From Kolteria novifilia (lineage in GTDB: Bacteria; Planctomycetota; Planctomycetia; Kolteriales; Kolteriaceae), in NCBI GenBank assembly GCA_007748055.1, contig CP036279.1, forward strand, positions 4,526,001-4,590,000: a stretch of 64,000 nt of DNA, given 5' to 3'. The position numbers and the translations under genes are program-made. Below are positions 35,607 to 44,831 of this stretch, in pieces (the first letter of the stretch is position 1; every line of letters begins with the position of its first letter). Under the pieces are notes generated by a model. The model had not been told where the DNA came from. It saw only the letters and a program-made list of their open reading frames with translations, and did not search any database.

Positions 35607-36554
35607 TCAAGACGCGGGCGAATCGGGCAAGTCGGGTGGTCGGGGCGCGAACCACTTGTCGTCGATCCATCCCAGCGCCAGCATCAACCAAGTGGTGAAG
35701 ACGAAGGGCGATGAGAGCGTCTTGACCCCAAGTTCGGGGATCGCGGGCATCAACATCGTCGCGAGCATGGCCCCGAGGATGGCAAGGCGAAGTTGCGATC
35801 CGCAAACGACGTAGGTCGACACCGCGGCCAGCACGCCGTTGAAGCCGTAGAGACCGTGATTGATACTCGCGAGATCGACCACGCTGCGATTGTAGGCCGA
35901 AACGACGGTGCCGATCGCGGCCCCGAAGAGGGCCAACAACCCGTGGCGCCAGTTGCTCAGCGAAAGCCCGACAAAGAACAAGATGCCCGAGATGACGTTG
36001 GGACTGAAGAGCGCCTGCCCCAAGCTGTAGAGGATCGCGACGCCGGGATGGATGTCGACCGCCGGCTGCGACGCGAAGACAACGGGTTGGAGCACCGCGA
36101 ACGCGGGCTCGACCGCGTCCAAAATCCAAAAGACGATCAAGAACGGCGCCGCGAGAATCGGAAACGGAACCAAATTCAGCGACACCCGCGTCGTCACGAC
36201 CGCGAAGACCACCGACACGACGAGCACGCCCCACATCCCGACGTCGGTCCACGAGGTGACGAAGAACGCGGGGAGCGAAAGAGCGATCAAACAGGGATTG
36301 AGTCCGGGGAGTCCCGTTTCCAGAACTTCGGCCCGATCCCCCATCAGCCATCGGGCGCCGGGCGCGATCGCCGCCGCCACCAACAGGTAAGCCGCCGCCA
36401 ACGGCGACGCCACCGCCGCGGCCGCCAGGAAGAAGAGTCCGGTGAGCTCGTTGCACTGAAAACAGAGCTGCGAGCACCCCCGAAGCGCCAGTCGCCAATA
36501 CGGAACTTGGCCGGGAGCCACGGGTGGAAAGATGACGTCGACGGGGGCTCTCAT
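35607..36554 (-). CDS. Urea transporter (UT family)
   Basis: A 315-residue polytopic protein with about ten hydrophobic helices. Two inverted halves each carry the urea-transporter selectivity motif: CSQLCFQCNELTGLFFLAAA in the first and ISGILFFVGLSLSN in the second, along with the conserved NHGLYGFNGVLAAVS. Members are channels for urea and small amides. It lies 14 bp downstream of the isochorismatase/biuret-hydrolase-like gene and 49 bp upstream of the cupin gene, all on the minus strand, fitting uptake and breakdown of urea-type nitrogen. No urease genes are in the window. Confidence 0.82.
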   Translation of the reverse strand: MRAPVDVIFPPVAPGQVPYWRLALRGCSQLCFQCNELTGLFFLAAAAVASPLAAAYLLVAAAIAPGARWLMGDRAEVLETGLPGLNPCLIALSLPAFFVTSWTDVGMWGVLVVSVVFAVVTTRVSLNLVPFPILAAPFLIVFWILDAVEPAFAVLQPVVFASQPAVDIHPGVAILYSLGQALFSPNVISGILFFVGLSLSNWRHGLLALFGAAIGTVVSAYNRSVVDLASINHGLYGFNGVLAAVSTYVVCGSQLRLAILGAMLATMLMPAIPELGVKTLSSPFVFTTWLMLALGWIDDKWFAPRPPDLPDSPAS

Positions 36555-36568
36555 GGACCGAACACCTG

Positions 36569-37237
36569 CTAGAGCGACTCGAGGAGTTCAAGCACGACGT
36601 TGGACTTGCAGGTCCAACCGACGATTCCCCCCTGGGCGACCAGTGCCTTGAGGGTCATCTCCTTGAACTCGGGGAAGAAGCTCTCGGTGCCATCCTCGAT
36701 GAGCAAACAGTCAAAACCGCGATCGTTGGCACAACGCATCGTCGTCTGGACGCAGACGTCGGTCGTGACGCCGGTGATGACGAGATTGGAGATATTGCGA
36801 CGATGAAGGTAGTCCAGCAGATCCGTGCCGTAGAACGAGTCCTTGCCCGGCTTGGAGATGACGAGTTCCCCTTCGAGCGGAGCATTCTCCGGAACGAAGT
36901 CCGATCCCTCCTCGCCGTCGATCAGGATGCGCCCCATCGGCCCCATGTCGCCGATCTTGATCTTCGGGTTGCCGCGGTTGCGTTTCGCCACCGGCAAGTC
37001 GGAGAGGTCCGGCTTGTGGCATTCCTTCGTGTGGATGACGGGGATGCCGACCTTGCGAAAAGCCGCTTGGAGCTTCGCGATGACCGAAATGCAGGGTTCG
37101 AGCAGACTGATGTCGTTGCCGAGCGACTCCGCGAATCCTCCCTTGAGGCAAAAGTCGCGCTGCATGTCGATGCACAGTAGCGCGATGTGATCGATGTCGA
37201 ACTCGTACGCGAAAGGTGTTGCTTGGATGGTCGGCAT
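36569..37237 (-). CDS. Isochorismatase-family hydrolase, biuret-hydrolase-like
   Basis: A 222-residue cysteine hydrolase. The triad is D24 (LCIDMQRDF), K132 (KPGKDSFYGTDL) and C162 (ITGVTTDVCVQTT), with spacing close to biuret amidohydrolase, and the segment ECHKPDLSDLPVAKRNRG with IGDMGPMGRILIDGEEG is typical of that subgroup. It probably hydrolyses biuret or another ureido compound to ammonia and allophanate. The downstream gene is a urea transporter, which supports a role in urea-type nitrogen use. The isochorismatase and biuret subgroups cannot be fully separated by eye. Confidence 0.78.
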   Translation of the reverse strand: MPTIQATPFAYEFDIDHIALLCIDMQRDFCLKGGFAESLGNDISLLEPCISVIAKLQAAFRKVGIPVIHTKECHKPDLSDLPVAKRNRGNPKIKIGDMGPMGRILIDGEEGSDFVPENAPLEGELVISKPGKDSFYGTDLLDYLHRRNISNLVITGVTTDVCVQTTMRCANDRGFDCLLIEDGTESFFPEFKEMTLKALVAQGGIVGWTCKSNVVLELLESL

Positions 37238-37831
37238 GGCTTCGAGCCCTCCTGGGAAGAGAGATGAGTCGTCGGGCGCCTCGCCCTCAGGGTCGGTCGA
37301 ACGGACCGTCGAACGATTCGATGTCGTCCGCGAACGCGTCGTTCAATGGCCTGCTAAGAGCTGAGCGGCGTTCACGTTGGGGCGCGACGCGAACCCGCTA
37401 GGCGTGTTAGCGGAACCTGGGACGTGGTCAATCCTCCGCGATGAAAATCAAGACCCGGAGGCGATCGGTCGGAGCAACGTGCTCCTTGGCCGGGGGGCGA
37501 TGCCCGCGTCTCCCTTCATCGACGCGAACCCGCACCGCGCGTCCCTCCAAGCGATACGTCAATCGCCGGGCGACCTCCACTGGGAAAATCCATTCCGAGC
37601 GAAATTTTCTCGCAAAGGGTTTCGTCGTGCCACCAGCCGCTTGACGTTGTTCCAACCCCAGCGGCCCAACCGTGGTTCAGATGATGTCGTTTCATTGACA
37701 CCAACTCGTGGCGACGGTCAGCCTTGCGGGAGGAGGGTAGGAATCGAGTTCTTCTCCGCATGCCCACTCTGACGAGTGGGCACGGCACCCGTCGTCCGGC
37801 CAGAGAGAAGCGAACGATACTCGCGCGATCG
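37238..37831. other. Intergenic region, 594 bp, with one hairpin repeat
   Basis: Contains a family-H hairpin at 37759-37790 (CATGCCCACTC-tgac-GAGTGGGCACG). The remainder should hold the promoter of the nitrogen operon. No gene is convincing. Confidence 0.5.
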
Positions 37832-39325
37832 CTAAAAGAGAAGGATTGCCCGCATGGTGAGCGCGAAGACGTCGTCGAGTCCACGACTTTGGGCGGGCGT
37901 GGAGATGTACGTCCAGTTCGGCTGGAGATAGATCCCCTTGCGAACTTGGTATTGGTAGTACCAAGAGTAGATCGTCTCTTGGCGGCCGAGATTCGCGGCG
38001 GGGTTGTTGTTCATCCGTCCGTAGGCGAACGCGAAGCCGATCGAGTCGTTGTGCCGCTTGCCGAAGGGCCCGTAGTAGCTAATCCCCGCGCCCGCCATCC
38101 GGTGGGTGTCGATGAACTCGGAGTTGGTCGCCGCGAGCTGGAGCCAAACGATCGCCCCATCGTGGATCACTCCCTCATCCTCGTAGGAGATACGCTGCGA
38201 AGCGAAGAGGTAAGCGCCTTCGGCTCCCTGGACATCTCCGGAAGCGGCCGCGAGGACACCCGTCTGTCGCCAGTAACCGGCGCCTGCCTGTCCCGGGAAT
38301 CGCTTTCGGCCGACATTCCAATTGCCGCCCACTTCGGCGATGTGGAAGTAGTAGCCGTTGAAGTGCGGCCCCTCGAGTCCCGTCTGGCGTCCCGCCGCCA
38401 GGTTGCCGTCGTAGAAACCGTATTGGGCGTAGAGATCCGGGCGCGGTTTGAAGGCCGCCATGACGCCGCTCGCGGAGTTGTAGTAGCCAGGCATCACGCC
38501 GAGCATCGTCGGGTTGAGGTACAGGGGCGTGATGATCGAACTGGTGATTGACGGGACACTGTACGCCTCGGGTAGATTCGGAATGGCGCGGCTGACGTTG
38601 TTGAAGTCGTAGCTCGGCACCAACTTGCCGAGATGGACCACGAACTTGTCGCGCAAGAGCTTCTGCCGAAACCAGAGCGTATAGATCTCGGTTCGGGTCC
38701 GTGGCGGAGCGGCATCGAGGGAGTTGTACCCCATGATCGTTCCGGCGTTGTCGTTGATGTCTCCTCCGCTGTAGTAGAGGAACTCCATCCCGACCCGTCC
38801 CCCCTTCCAACCAATGGCCTCCTCGAGATGCAACGAGGCCCCGAGCAGCAAGAGGTTGTCTCCGGTCCACTCCCCTGGTTGGTTGCCGCCGGTGAACTGC
38901 GCGTTGACGTCGGTGATGTTGAGACCAGCCAGACGAAAGCCGTTGCGGTTGACGCCTAGGGTTTCGCCAAGCCACCCGGTCCCGACCAAGAGATCGGTCG
39001 CCGCGGGATTGCCACTGGGGATGCTACTGCTCGGCGCGGCGTCGCTGCGATCGGGCATCCCGTTGGTGTAGGGGGCGAGACTCGACGACATCCCCTGATC
39101 GGCGAACGAATCGTTACCCGGGTCGAGCATCGTCGGCGGAACCCTCGCCGACAGCGAGCCTGTCCCGTCACTCGCATCGACTTCCATCCAAGCGTCGTCG
39201 TCACCAAGCGTGGCGGGCGCGGACGATTGGCCATGCGCAAGCGGGGTCGTGGAGAGGACGCCGAGCAACAGCAGCGCGATGGCGGCTCGATCTCGATAGT
39301 GGTGTTCGCTGTCGTTCATGGCCAC
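37832..39325 (-). CDS. OprB-like carbohydrate-selective porin
   Basis: A 497-residue exported protein with a signal peptide (about 10-33, ending AHG). After a polar N-terminal stretch, the barrel part opens DLLVGTGWLGETLGVNRNGF and contains alternating aromatic beta-strands; FVVHLGKLVPSYDFNNVSR, ASGVMAAFKPRPDLYAQYGF, GHFNGYYFHIAE-type repeats and the C-terminal tip RGLDDVFALTMRAILLF are characteristic of OprB. It would form an outer-membrane channel for sugars. GTG 39325 has GAGAAG close upstream; ATG 39319 is six bases further in. No sugar transporter adjoins. Confidence 0.82.
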   Translation of the reverse strand: MAMNDSEHHYRDRAAIALLLLGVLSTTPLAHGQSSAPATLGDDDAWMEVDASDGTGSLSARVPPTMLDPGNDSFADQGMSSSLAPYTNGMPDRSDAAPSSSIPSGNPAATDLLVGTGWLGETLGVNRNGFRLAGLNITDVNAQFTGGNQPGEWTGDNLLLLGASLHLEEAIGWKGGRVGMEFLYYSGGDINDNAGTIMGYNSLDAAPPRTRTEIYTLWFRQKLLRDKFVVHLGKLVPSYDFNNVSRAIPNLPEAYSVPSITSSIITPLYLNPTMLGVMPGYYNSASGVMAAFKPRPDLYAQYGFYDGNLAAGRQTGLEGPHFNGYYFHIAEVGGNWNVGRKRFPGQAGAGYWRQTGVLAAASGDVQGAEGAYLFASQRISYEDEGVIHDGAIVWLQLAATNSEFIDTHRMAGAGISYYGPFGKRHNDSIGFAFAYGRMNNNPAANLGRQETIYSWYYQYQVRKGIYLQPNWTYISTPAQSRGLDDVFALTMRAILLF

Positions 39326-39699
39326 GCTTGCTTCTCAAGAGAGATCGTCCAGTGACGAGAAAAATATCCGCACCGCGAACGACAAGGTGCGACTCACCGG
39401 GTTGTCGCCAATAGGGCACTGGGTCGTTTGGAGGCGGTACGATCGGGGTGAGGAACAAGGTGTGGGTGGAGTCCGCCGCCCTCCTATTCGTCGGTTCTCC
39501 AGCGACGCACGATTCAGCGCTTCATTCCAAATCGCCAGGTCGAACCGGTAAACCTCGTCGACTTTGCCGAATGTGCCCGTCTTTTCCATGGAATATGCCC
39601 AAAGGATCTCTCCGCCCCCCGGCGAGATATACCCGAATGTTGTGGGGTGGTTGAAGGAATAAAGCGGCGTATCCTGCTGGTGAAATCGTTGAGATTTCA
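39326..39699. other. Region of unclear nature
   Basis: About 370 bp between the porin and a transposase fragment. A minus-strand frame through it reads GYISPGGGEILWAYSM and later DEVYRFDLAIWNEALNR, but it crosses into the transposase segment in the wrong phase and has no ribosome site. It may be a decayed gene. Confidence 0.3.
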
Positions 39700-39966
39700 T
39701 CAGCGGCCCGACGAAAACGACGGACGAACCAGCGCCTTGGCCGCGTAAGCGCCGTCGAAGACAACCACGATGCGGGTGAGCGAACCGAGTACCCGAAACC
39801 TGCTCATGAATTGCCGGCAAAGATCCAGGGCGAGTTCGTGCGTGGTGCGAAATTTACACGCGTAGCGGGACTTGAGCGCTTCGACGTCGATCTCGCGGTC
39901 GTACAGATGGGCAGGCGAAAGCCGACGCACACATCTTGGACCGTTATTGGAACCTCCATTCTCCAC
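39700..39966 (-). pseudogene. Fragment of a DDE transposase (IS4/IS701-like)
   Basis: Roughly 88 codons on the minus strand include KFRTTHELALDLCRQFM and RIVVVFDGAYAAKALVRP. The DGAYA-type motif with a preceding beta-strand is the metal-binding D of IS4/IS701-type transposases, whose full proteins are several hundred residues. Both ends are missing and the frame is lost after SFSSGR. It is a relic, and marks the left side of the A+T-rich segment that carries the envelope cassette. Confidence 0.6.
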
Positions 39967-40281
39967 GAGGGCCTTTTTGGTGCCTACATCAACCCGCCGT
40001 TGTGATCCGTTCGCCTAAAGTGCAGACGCAAACGCCCACCTAGCAAGCCACTCAATCGCCAACCAAGCTCTCGCCCCGTTCGTGAGGCACACAGACGAAA
40101 TGCAATCGTTCCGCTCGACACCATTTGCTGCATCCGATATACTATTTCGCACGGCAACGTGAACACTCGACGCCGAACATCCGCCAGCTCGCAACATTCT
40201 CGCCAGCCAGCCCCCCAATAGAGTTCCTAACGAATACTGTGAAACCGTGCCTACACCCGTGAAGGCACAACAGGGGGTGGT
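39967..40281. other. Intergenic region upstream of the envelope cassette
   Basis: About 315 bp, A+T-richer than the flanks, ending in AGGGGGTGGT just before the pseudopilin start. It should hold the cassette promoter. No gene or repeat seen. Confidence 0.4.
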
Positions 40282-41211
40282 ATGAAGTCGATTGCCCGAC
40301 GGGGAACGACGATCGTTGAATTGCTCGTTGTCATTGCGGGAATCTCCATATTGATGGCGCTCTTGCTGCCGGCCGTTCAGGTAGCGCGAGAAGCAGGTCG
40401 CCGCATCCAGTGTTGCAACAGTCTTCGCCAGATTGGCGTTGCACTTCACAATTTCGAACAGACGAACGGTACCTTCCCCAACGCCTGGTGTGGGATTGTC
40501 GCACCATCGATCGGCAACGGCCGATGGGAATGCATCTCCCCCTACGAGCAACTGCTCCCTCACTTGGGTCTCGGCGTTCGTCAGCCTCAAATGATGGCGA
40601 GTCAGCCGACAGCCTTTGGCCTCCCGCGCCTGGCATATGGAAACATTCCCCTCCTCCATTGTCCCTCCGACGCGTTAGCACGTTCCGCGGCTGCTAGCTA
40701 TCGATTCAACGCAGGGATCTGGCCGGCTCGCCCTTCTCCAGACGAGCTATTGGGTCCGTTCTCAGGGTATCGCTGTCTACGGTCGGCGGATGTGCTCGAC
40801 GGTCTGACCAATACCGCGTTTCTTTCCGAACGCCTAGTAGGGACTCACTACGGACCGGATCGGCGACGAAATGCCGAAGTACTCCGTGATACCTCCAATG
40901 AGAACTGGGTAGTCATTTGCCTACAACGACCTCTATCAGCGCACCCAAGCGAACGCACAGACCTAGGCCATTCCTGGGCCGACGCCCGTGCAATAGCTCT
41001 AACATATGTCCACCTTCTTCCCCCGAATTCGCGTATGCAGGACTGTACACTACCGGTTGTCGATGCGGGAATCATCTCCGCGAGGAGCAACCATGCTGCC
41101 AACGGTGTTCACGTGGCATTTGGGGACGGCCACTCTAAGTTTATCGGAAATGCTATTGCTCAATCAGTTTGGCATGCAATTGGATCCGCGGCGGGAAGCG
41201 ACGACCTCTAG
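40282..41211 (+). CDS. DUF1559 pseudopilin-like protein
   Basis: A 309-residue protein. The N-terminus is a type IV/pseudopilin signal: a positive leader, [12 protein letters not shown] with the conserved glutamate, and a long hydrophobic helix ending [17 protein letters not shown]. The C-terminus has the DUF1559 signature H-x9-DG ([13 protein letters not shown]). These proteins are very abundant in planctomycetes and presumably form or plug secretion-like pili in the envelope. It starts a five-gene co-directional block; codon use is more A+T-rich than in most of the window. The prepilin leader is processed in homologues by PilD-type peptidases, not seen here. Confidence 0.82.
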   Translation: MKSIARRGTTIVELLVVIAGISILMALLLPAVQVAREAGRRIQCCNSLRQIGVALHNFEQTNGTFPNAWCGIVAPSIGNGRWECISPYEQLLPHLGLGVRQPQMMASQPTAFGLPRLAYGNIPLLHCPSDALARSAAASYRFNAGIWPARPSPDELLGPFSGYRCLRSADVLDGLTNTAFLSERLVGTHYGPDRRRNAEVLRDTSNENWVVICLQRPLSAHPSERTDLGHSWADARAIALTYVHLLPPNSRMQDCTLPVVDAGIISARSNHAANGVHVAFGDGHSKFIGNAIAQSVWHAIGSAAGSDDL

Positions 41212-41249
41212 CGGTCAGCAACCGTCCTCCCAAAGCTGGAGAACCCAAC

Positions 41250-42431
41250 ATGACTCACATCTTCATCGCAATCTCGGCTCTACCATGCCTTGTCAATGAC
41301 CGCCCTCCCTCCCCGCAATCCATCATTGCGAACGACCTAGCCTCCCTCGCACAAAGAGTCGAGACAATACACGTAGTCTTCAAGAAACACTACAGGCAGC
41401 CTGTCGGGCCCGAGCACATTGTCGGCTATTCGAAACGCCCACCCAGCACACCTTTGGAGAAGTTTACGCAACGATTTGAACGAACACTGGCGATTCGACA
41501 CGAGGCTGCTGGCAACACCATCGTCGATTGCTACGAAATGAAATGGCGCCCTAATGCAATGTATCTGAAGACGTCAAGAGAGCGTCATGCGGCAGATGGC
41601 ACAACTACAATCAGTGGGCCACGGCAGGACTATTTCTCGGCGTCTGGAACGACGCATCTCCACCATCAGATCAAATCCGCCAACATTTCAACCAACGTGT
41701 CAATTGGGCAAGGAAGTGGCAACTATCTCCACGCCATCGGCGTCCTACTACCTAGATCGGTATCGTACTCACTGGCGGAACTTCTTGGCCACTCAGACGC
41801 TCGGTTGACAATTGGGAACACAGATGTGCTCGACGGAATTAGAACACTTGAGGTCACCGTAAACGCACCGATGCCATCACCTGCTCAGAATGCCTACCAA
41901 GGTGGTTCTTCGACGTACCTCAAGCTCTGGCTCGCGGTTGATCACTATCACATACCTGTTCAATGGCAGATTTGGAACTCAAAGACGTCCAAACTCCTGC
42001 ACTTTCATCGTAACGTCGACTTCCGCACCGTTCGAGACCAGAAACGTGGAAGTTCATTAGTACTTCCGTTCCGGTATCAGCGTGGACACGATCCCAGTAT
42101 CGCCACGGTTGTAGCTGTTGAAGACATTGAGCTGAACCTGCACCTTCCCGATTCCGATTTCCGCCCAAGTATCCCAAACGGCTGGAATGTAGTACGAGAA
42201 GGAGTCGTACGTGCCAGCAAAGGCCTCAAAGGATCAAGTGCCGACTGGCGCAACCGAATCGCCGAATCGACTAGTGAAGCACGGGAACTCCTCCAGTCGC
42301 GAGGAGCGGAGGTAACCCCCGCACCGACTCCAACCAGCTATTGGTCGATCACCTATGTACTTGTGGTAGTGGCAGCCTTGATTGGCGTTGTCGTTGTAGC
42401 TCTGAGGACACGACGCAAGGAGATTCTGTAA
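41250..42431 (+). CDS. Membrane-anchored LolA-like hypothetical protein
   Basis: A 393-residue protein starting at ATG 41250 (CTGGAG upstream). A weak N-terminal hydrophobic stretch, then a long soluble domain with strand pairs such as STYLKLWLAVDHYHIPVQW and KLLHFHRNVDFRTV that resemble LolA/LolB-like outer-membrane lipoprotein-carrier folds, and a C-terminal transmembrane helix SYWSITYVLVVVAALIG with a basic tail. It is therefore anchored by its C-terminus. Its stop codon overlaps by one base the start of the Cys-rich protein. The LolA-like reading is tentative; I do not recognise a closer family. Confidence 0.55.
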   Translation: MTHIFIAISALPCLVNDRPPSPQSIIANDLASLAQRVETIHVVFKKHYRQPVGPEHIVGYSKRPPSTPLEKFTQRFERTLAIRHEAAGNTIVDCYEMKWRPNAMYLKTSRERHAADGTTTISGPRQDYFSASGTTHLHHQIKSANISTNVSIGQGSGNYLHAIGVLLPRSVSYSLAELLGHSDARLTIGNTDVLDGIRTLEVTVNAPMPSPAQNAYQGGSSTYLKLWLAVDHYHIPVQWQIWNSKTSKLLHFHRNVDFRTVRDQKRGSSLVLPFRYQRGHDPSIATVVAVEDIELNLHLPDSDFRPSIPNGWNVVREGVVRASKGLKGSSADWRNRIAESTSEARELLQSRGAEVTPAPTPTSYWSITYVLVVVAALIGVVVVALRTRRKEIL

Positions 42432-42949
42432 TGCTTAGAAGGGTCGCTAGCCCTCCAGTTCTCTCACTGGGATTGTTCGTCTGGTCGTCCATTGGCGTGA
42501 TTTCATTAGTGAACCATCCCAGTGAGATCGACAGACATTCATGGTCTGCGTTCAACGGATCGGCTCCAATGGCGTGCATGGAGGCCGCTGATGATAACTG
42601 TCGGCGTTGCCGGAATGTATACAGAGAAGTCGAAGGAGTTTACGAGTACGGCATGAATGCATGGTGCGAAGACAGCATCACGGGAAAGACCTGTGCCAAG
42701 TTTCATGGCACTTTCTACATGACTTGCGCGGAAGACGGGGCAGTAATTACCTGTACCGGCGAAATGAAGTTCCATCCCTTTCACAACTGCCCCGAACCGG
42801 GGACCGATCCAATTTGCAGCGACCCCAACTGGATACTGAACTACCTGTGCCTCGGGTCTGGTTTGGTGTCCGGAGGCTGCACGTTCAACCTGTACAATTC
42901 AGTGACGGAATCCGCGCCAGTTAGCGGCTCATGTACCAACTTCTGGTGA
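42431..42949 (+). CDS. Secreted 12-cysteine protein
   Basis: A 172-residue protein with an N-terminal hydrophobic segment (about 8-28) that could be an uncleaved anchor or signal peptide. The remaining chain has twelve cysteines (for example ACMEAADDNCRRC, FYMTCAEDGAVITC, CSDPNWILNYLCLGSG), so up to six disulfides are possible; few charged repeats, many aromatics. The pattern does not match a family I know. Its start overlaps the upstream stop (TAATG), so it is coupled to the LolA-like gene. A 254-bp gap precedes the C39 peptidase gene. Confidence 0.65.
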   Translation: MLRRVASPPVLSLGLFVWSSIGVISLVNHPSEIDRHSWSAFNGSAPMACMEAADDNCRRCRNVYREVEGVYEYGMNAWCEDSITGKTCAKFHGTFYMTCAEDGAVITCTGEMKFHPFHNCPEPGTDPICSDPNWILNYLCLGSGLVSGGCTFNLYNSVTESAPVSGSCTNFW

Positions 42950-43203
42950 TACGTGATCAGGATCGACCGGCATTTCGGATCGCGAAGGTCCCTTTGAGGG
43001 GGTACCTAAACACAGAGCGATGACGTCTCCAACGATCGATTGCGTCGAAGCTTTTTCTGTTCGCTCAGCAGGCTTGATCACAACCCCCAAGGATTCCGAG
43101 TTGTCCTGAGTCTCGGTTTCCCTTCACCCTTAGAACGATGTGTTGGTTGGCGGCCGGAGTGTCTTGTCCTTACAGCACCAGTACTTTCGAATCGGATGGT
43201 TGA
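42950..43203. other. Gap within the envelope cassette
   Basis: About 254 bp with two tiny possible frames (29 codons at 43020, 21 codons at 43138) that lack ribosome sites. An in-frame TGA just upstream of 43204 limits the C39 gene to its short N-terminus. Confidence 0.35.
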
Positions 43204-43794
43204 ATGGTAGTGATACTCCTGGGATGTACACTCGTAGGAATTGATCCTTTGATCGACACGAGGACCAGCATTTCAACAGAAGGACCATGGTGTGGGGTTC
43301 ACTCGTTGGGCATCGCCCTCAACTGGCTCAATCGACCGGAGGAGGGCGCGCTCGAACTTATTGACTCTTCACCGCCATTGTCGTTCACGGATCTAAGTCG
43401 CGCAGCAGAAGCGGCCGGGTGCGTCACAACCCTATGGTCATTTCCGAAGGACGTGGACGCACTTCCCTGTACGGCGATTCTCCATATCCGGACGGATCTC
43501 GACCTAGTTCACCCAGATCACTTCATCGTGTACTTGGGTCGCGTCCAGGAGCGGTGGCTGGTCGTCGATTTCCCGGATCCTCCATTCACGATCTCTCGAG
43601 AAAAGAGGGAAGCAATCTGGGATGGCACGGCGTTGCTAGTAGAGAATCCTCCTGCGAGGAGCATCGCGATCCTGAGGCACCAGAGCCGATGGCGCCTGGG
43701 ACTCGCAGTGGTGGCGATTGCGTCGTTCGCTTGGACAGCGTTGTTGGTCGCAAGGAAATTGACTACCGTTTTAGACGGGAGAAGAGTCCGATGA
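43204..43794 (+). CDS. Stand-alone C39-like peptidase domain with membrane anchor
   Basis: A 196-residue protein. After a short hydrophobic N-terminus, residues about 25-135 match a C39 double-glycine peptidase domain: Cys30 in GPWCGVHSLGIAL, His106 in HPDHFIVYLGR and Asp122 in LVVDFPDPP. There is no ABC transporter domain; instead a C-terminal helix AVVAIASFAWTALLVA (about 165-180) anchors it. The usual oxyanion Gln about six residues before the Cys is not obvious (TEGPWC), so activity may be altered. Because TGA lies directly upstream in frame, ATG 43204 must be the start. Its last base overlaps the DUF1573 start (ATGA). Confidence 0.7.
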   Translation: MVVILLGCTLVGIDPLIDTRTSISTEGPWCGVHSLGIALNWLNRPEEGALELIDSSPPLSFTDLSRAAEAAGCVTTLWSFPKDVDALPCTAILHIRTDLDLVHPDHFIVYLGRVQERWLVVDFPDPPFTISREKREAIWDGTALLVENPPARSIAILRHQSRWRLGLAVVAIASFAWTALLVARKLTTVLDGRRVR

Positions 43795-44831
43795 GGTCAC
43801 GTACACCAATCACGTTGTACTGTGTTGCACTGATCCCCGTTCTTGGGGTACCTGTCGGTGTTGTGCTGTGGGCAAAAGTGAGTGAGCCTGTTCCGACGGA
43901 TATTGGGAGCCTGTCATCTACTCCAGCTGTCGGTAGAATGGACGGAAGCCACTCCAGTGTGGGGGAAAACAGGCTCCATTTCTCACTCAGAAACCACTCA
44001 AAAAGGAGTGTTCGCATTACTGGAGTGACCACTACATGTAGTTGCGTCAGTGAAACCGACATTGAAGGAGCAATTGTACGTAGCAAGGAAACCATTGAGT
44101 TTGCCGTATCGGCGAACATGCCAGAGTTTGGCGTATCGCGCCAGAGGATGGAAGTCCATCACACTGGAAAGGGCTCTCCACTCGTTATTCCGGTCGAGCT
44201 CAGGTCACGAACAAAGATTCCATCGGTCCTCTCGCGCCGAAACGAAGAGATAGTCGTTCGAATAGGCAATGACCTCAAGGCGGAGTCGAAGATGCTCATG
44301 CATACCGTTGAGCCTCCAGGGTCCGAAGAGTGGTGCGTTGGCATTCGATGCGATACTGACTATGTGGCGCCCCATATTACCGAAGTTAAGAGGACCGGGA
44401 GTAGCGAGCAAGGCGATGTGCGTGTGTATGTCATCGGATTTGACTGGGCGTCTGGTGTTGCTCCTCAACTTGGGATCGGCCGTCTCTACGCCCGCTTCAA
44501 CGATGATTCGGAACTGAATGTTGGTGCCGTGCATATTCTACCGAGACCAGCCAGGCTGTCTCCGTCTACAGTTCAATTGACAGCTCCGAATCGACTGCAA
44601 GACATCGTGGTGTTTAGGGATCCTCCTTGTGGCTGGAGGATCGTGGCAGACGCAGGCCCGCCGGCCTGGCTCCAACTCGACTGGATGGGTGAGGAACGGG
44701 AACAACAGCTCAAAGTGTCGCTCGTCGAATCGGAATTGTCGTCGCCTTTCGCCGAGACAATCCTTCCCCTTGTAGACTCGGACGGGAGGATGGCCGAGCT
44801 CGAAGTGTTTGCCGTCGGACGCGCAAAATAA
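43791..44831 (+). CDS. DUF1573 protein (cassette member)
   Basis: A 346-residue protein with an N-terminal membrane anchor (about 7-28). The Ig-like DUF1573 domain carries the family's cysteine pair in GVTTTCSCVSETD (Cys83, Cys85), followed by a beta-rich C-terminal region. DUF1573 proteins are common in PVC and Bacteroidetes envelopes; function is unknown. Its ATGA overlap with the C39 peptidase stop indicates that the two are made together. The gene ends about 0.4 kb before a MITE-like family-2 copy. Confidence 0.75.
   Translation: MRSRTPITLYCVALIPVLGVPVGVVLWAKVSEPVPTDIGSLSSTPAVGRMDGSHSSVGENRLHFSLRNHSKRSVRITGVTTTCSCVSETDIEGAIVRSKETIEFAVSANMPEFGVSRQRMEVHHTGKGSPLVIPVELRSRTKIPSVLSRRNEEIVVRIGNDLKAESKMLMHTVEPPGSEEWCVGIRCDTDYVAPHITEVKRTGSSEQGDVRVYVIGFDWASGVAPQLGIGRLYARFNDDSELNVGAVHILPRPARLSPSTVQLTAPNRLQDIVVFRDPPCGWRIVADAGPPAWLQLDWMGEEREQQLKVSLVESELSSPFAETILPLVDSDGRMAELEVFAVGRAK

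Noticed and set aside
39335-39820. Minus-strand frame of about 160 codons
   Set aside because: It mixes an unexplained segment with an out-of-phase reading of the transposase relic; no ribosome site and no family match.
43020-43202. Two tiny frames that might encode leader peptides before the C39 peptidase
   Set aside because: No ribosome sites, no double-glycine motif, and no conservation can be judged from one sequence.
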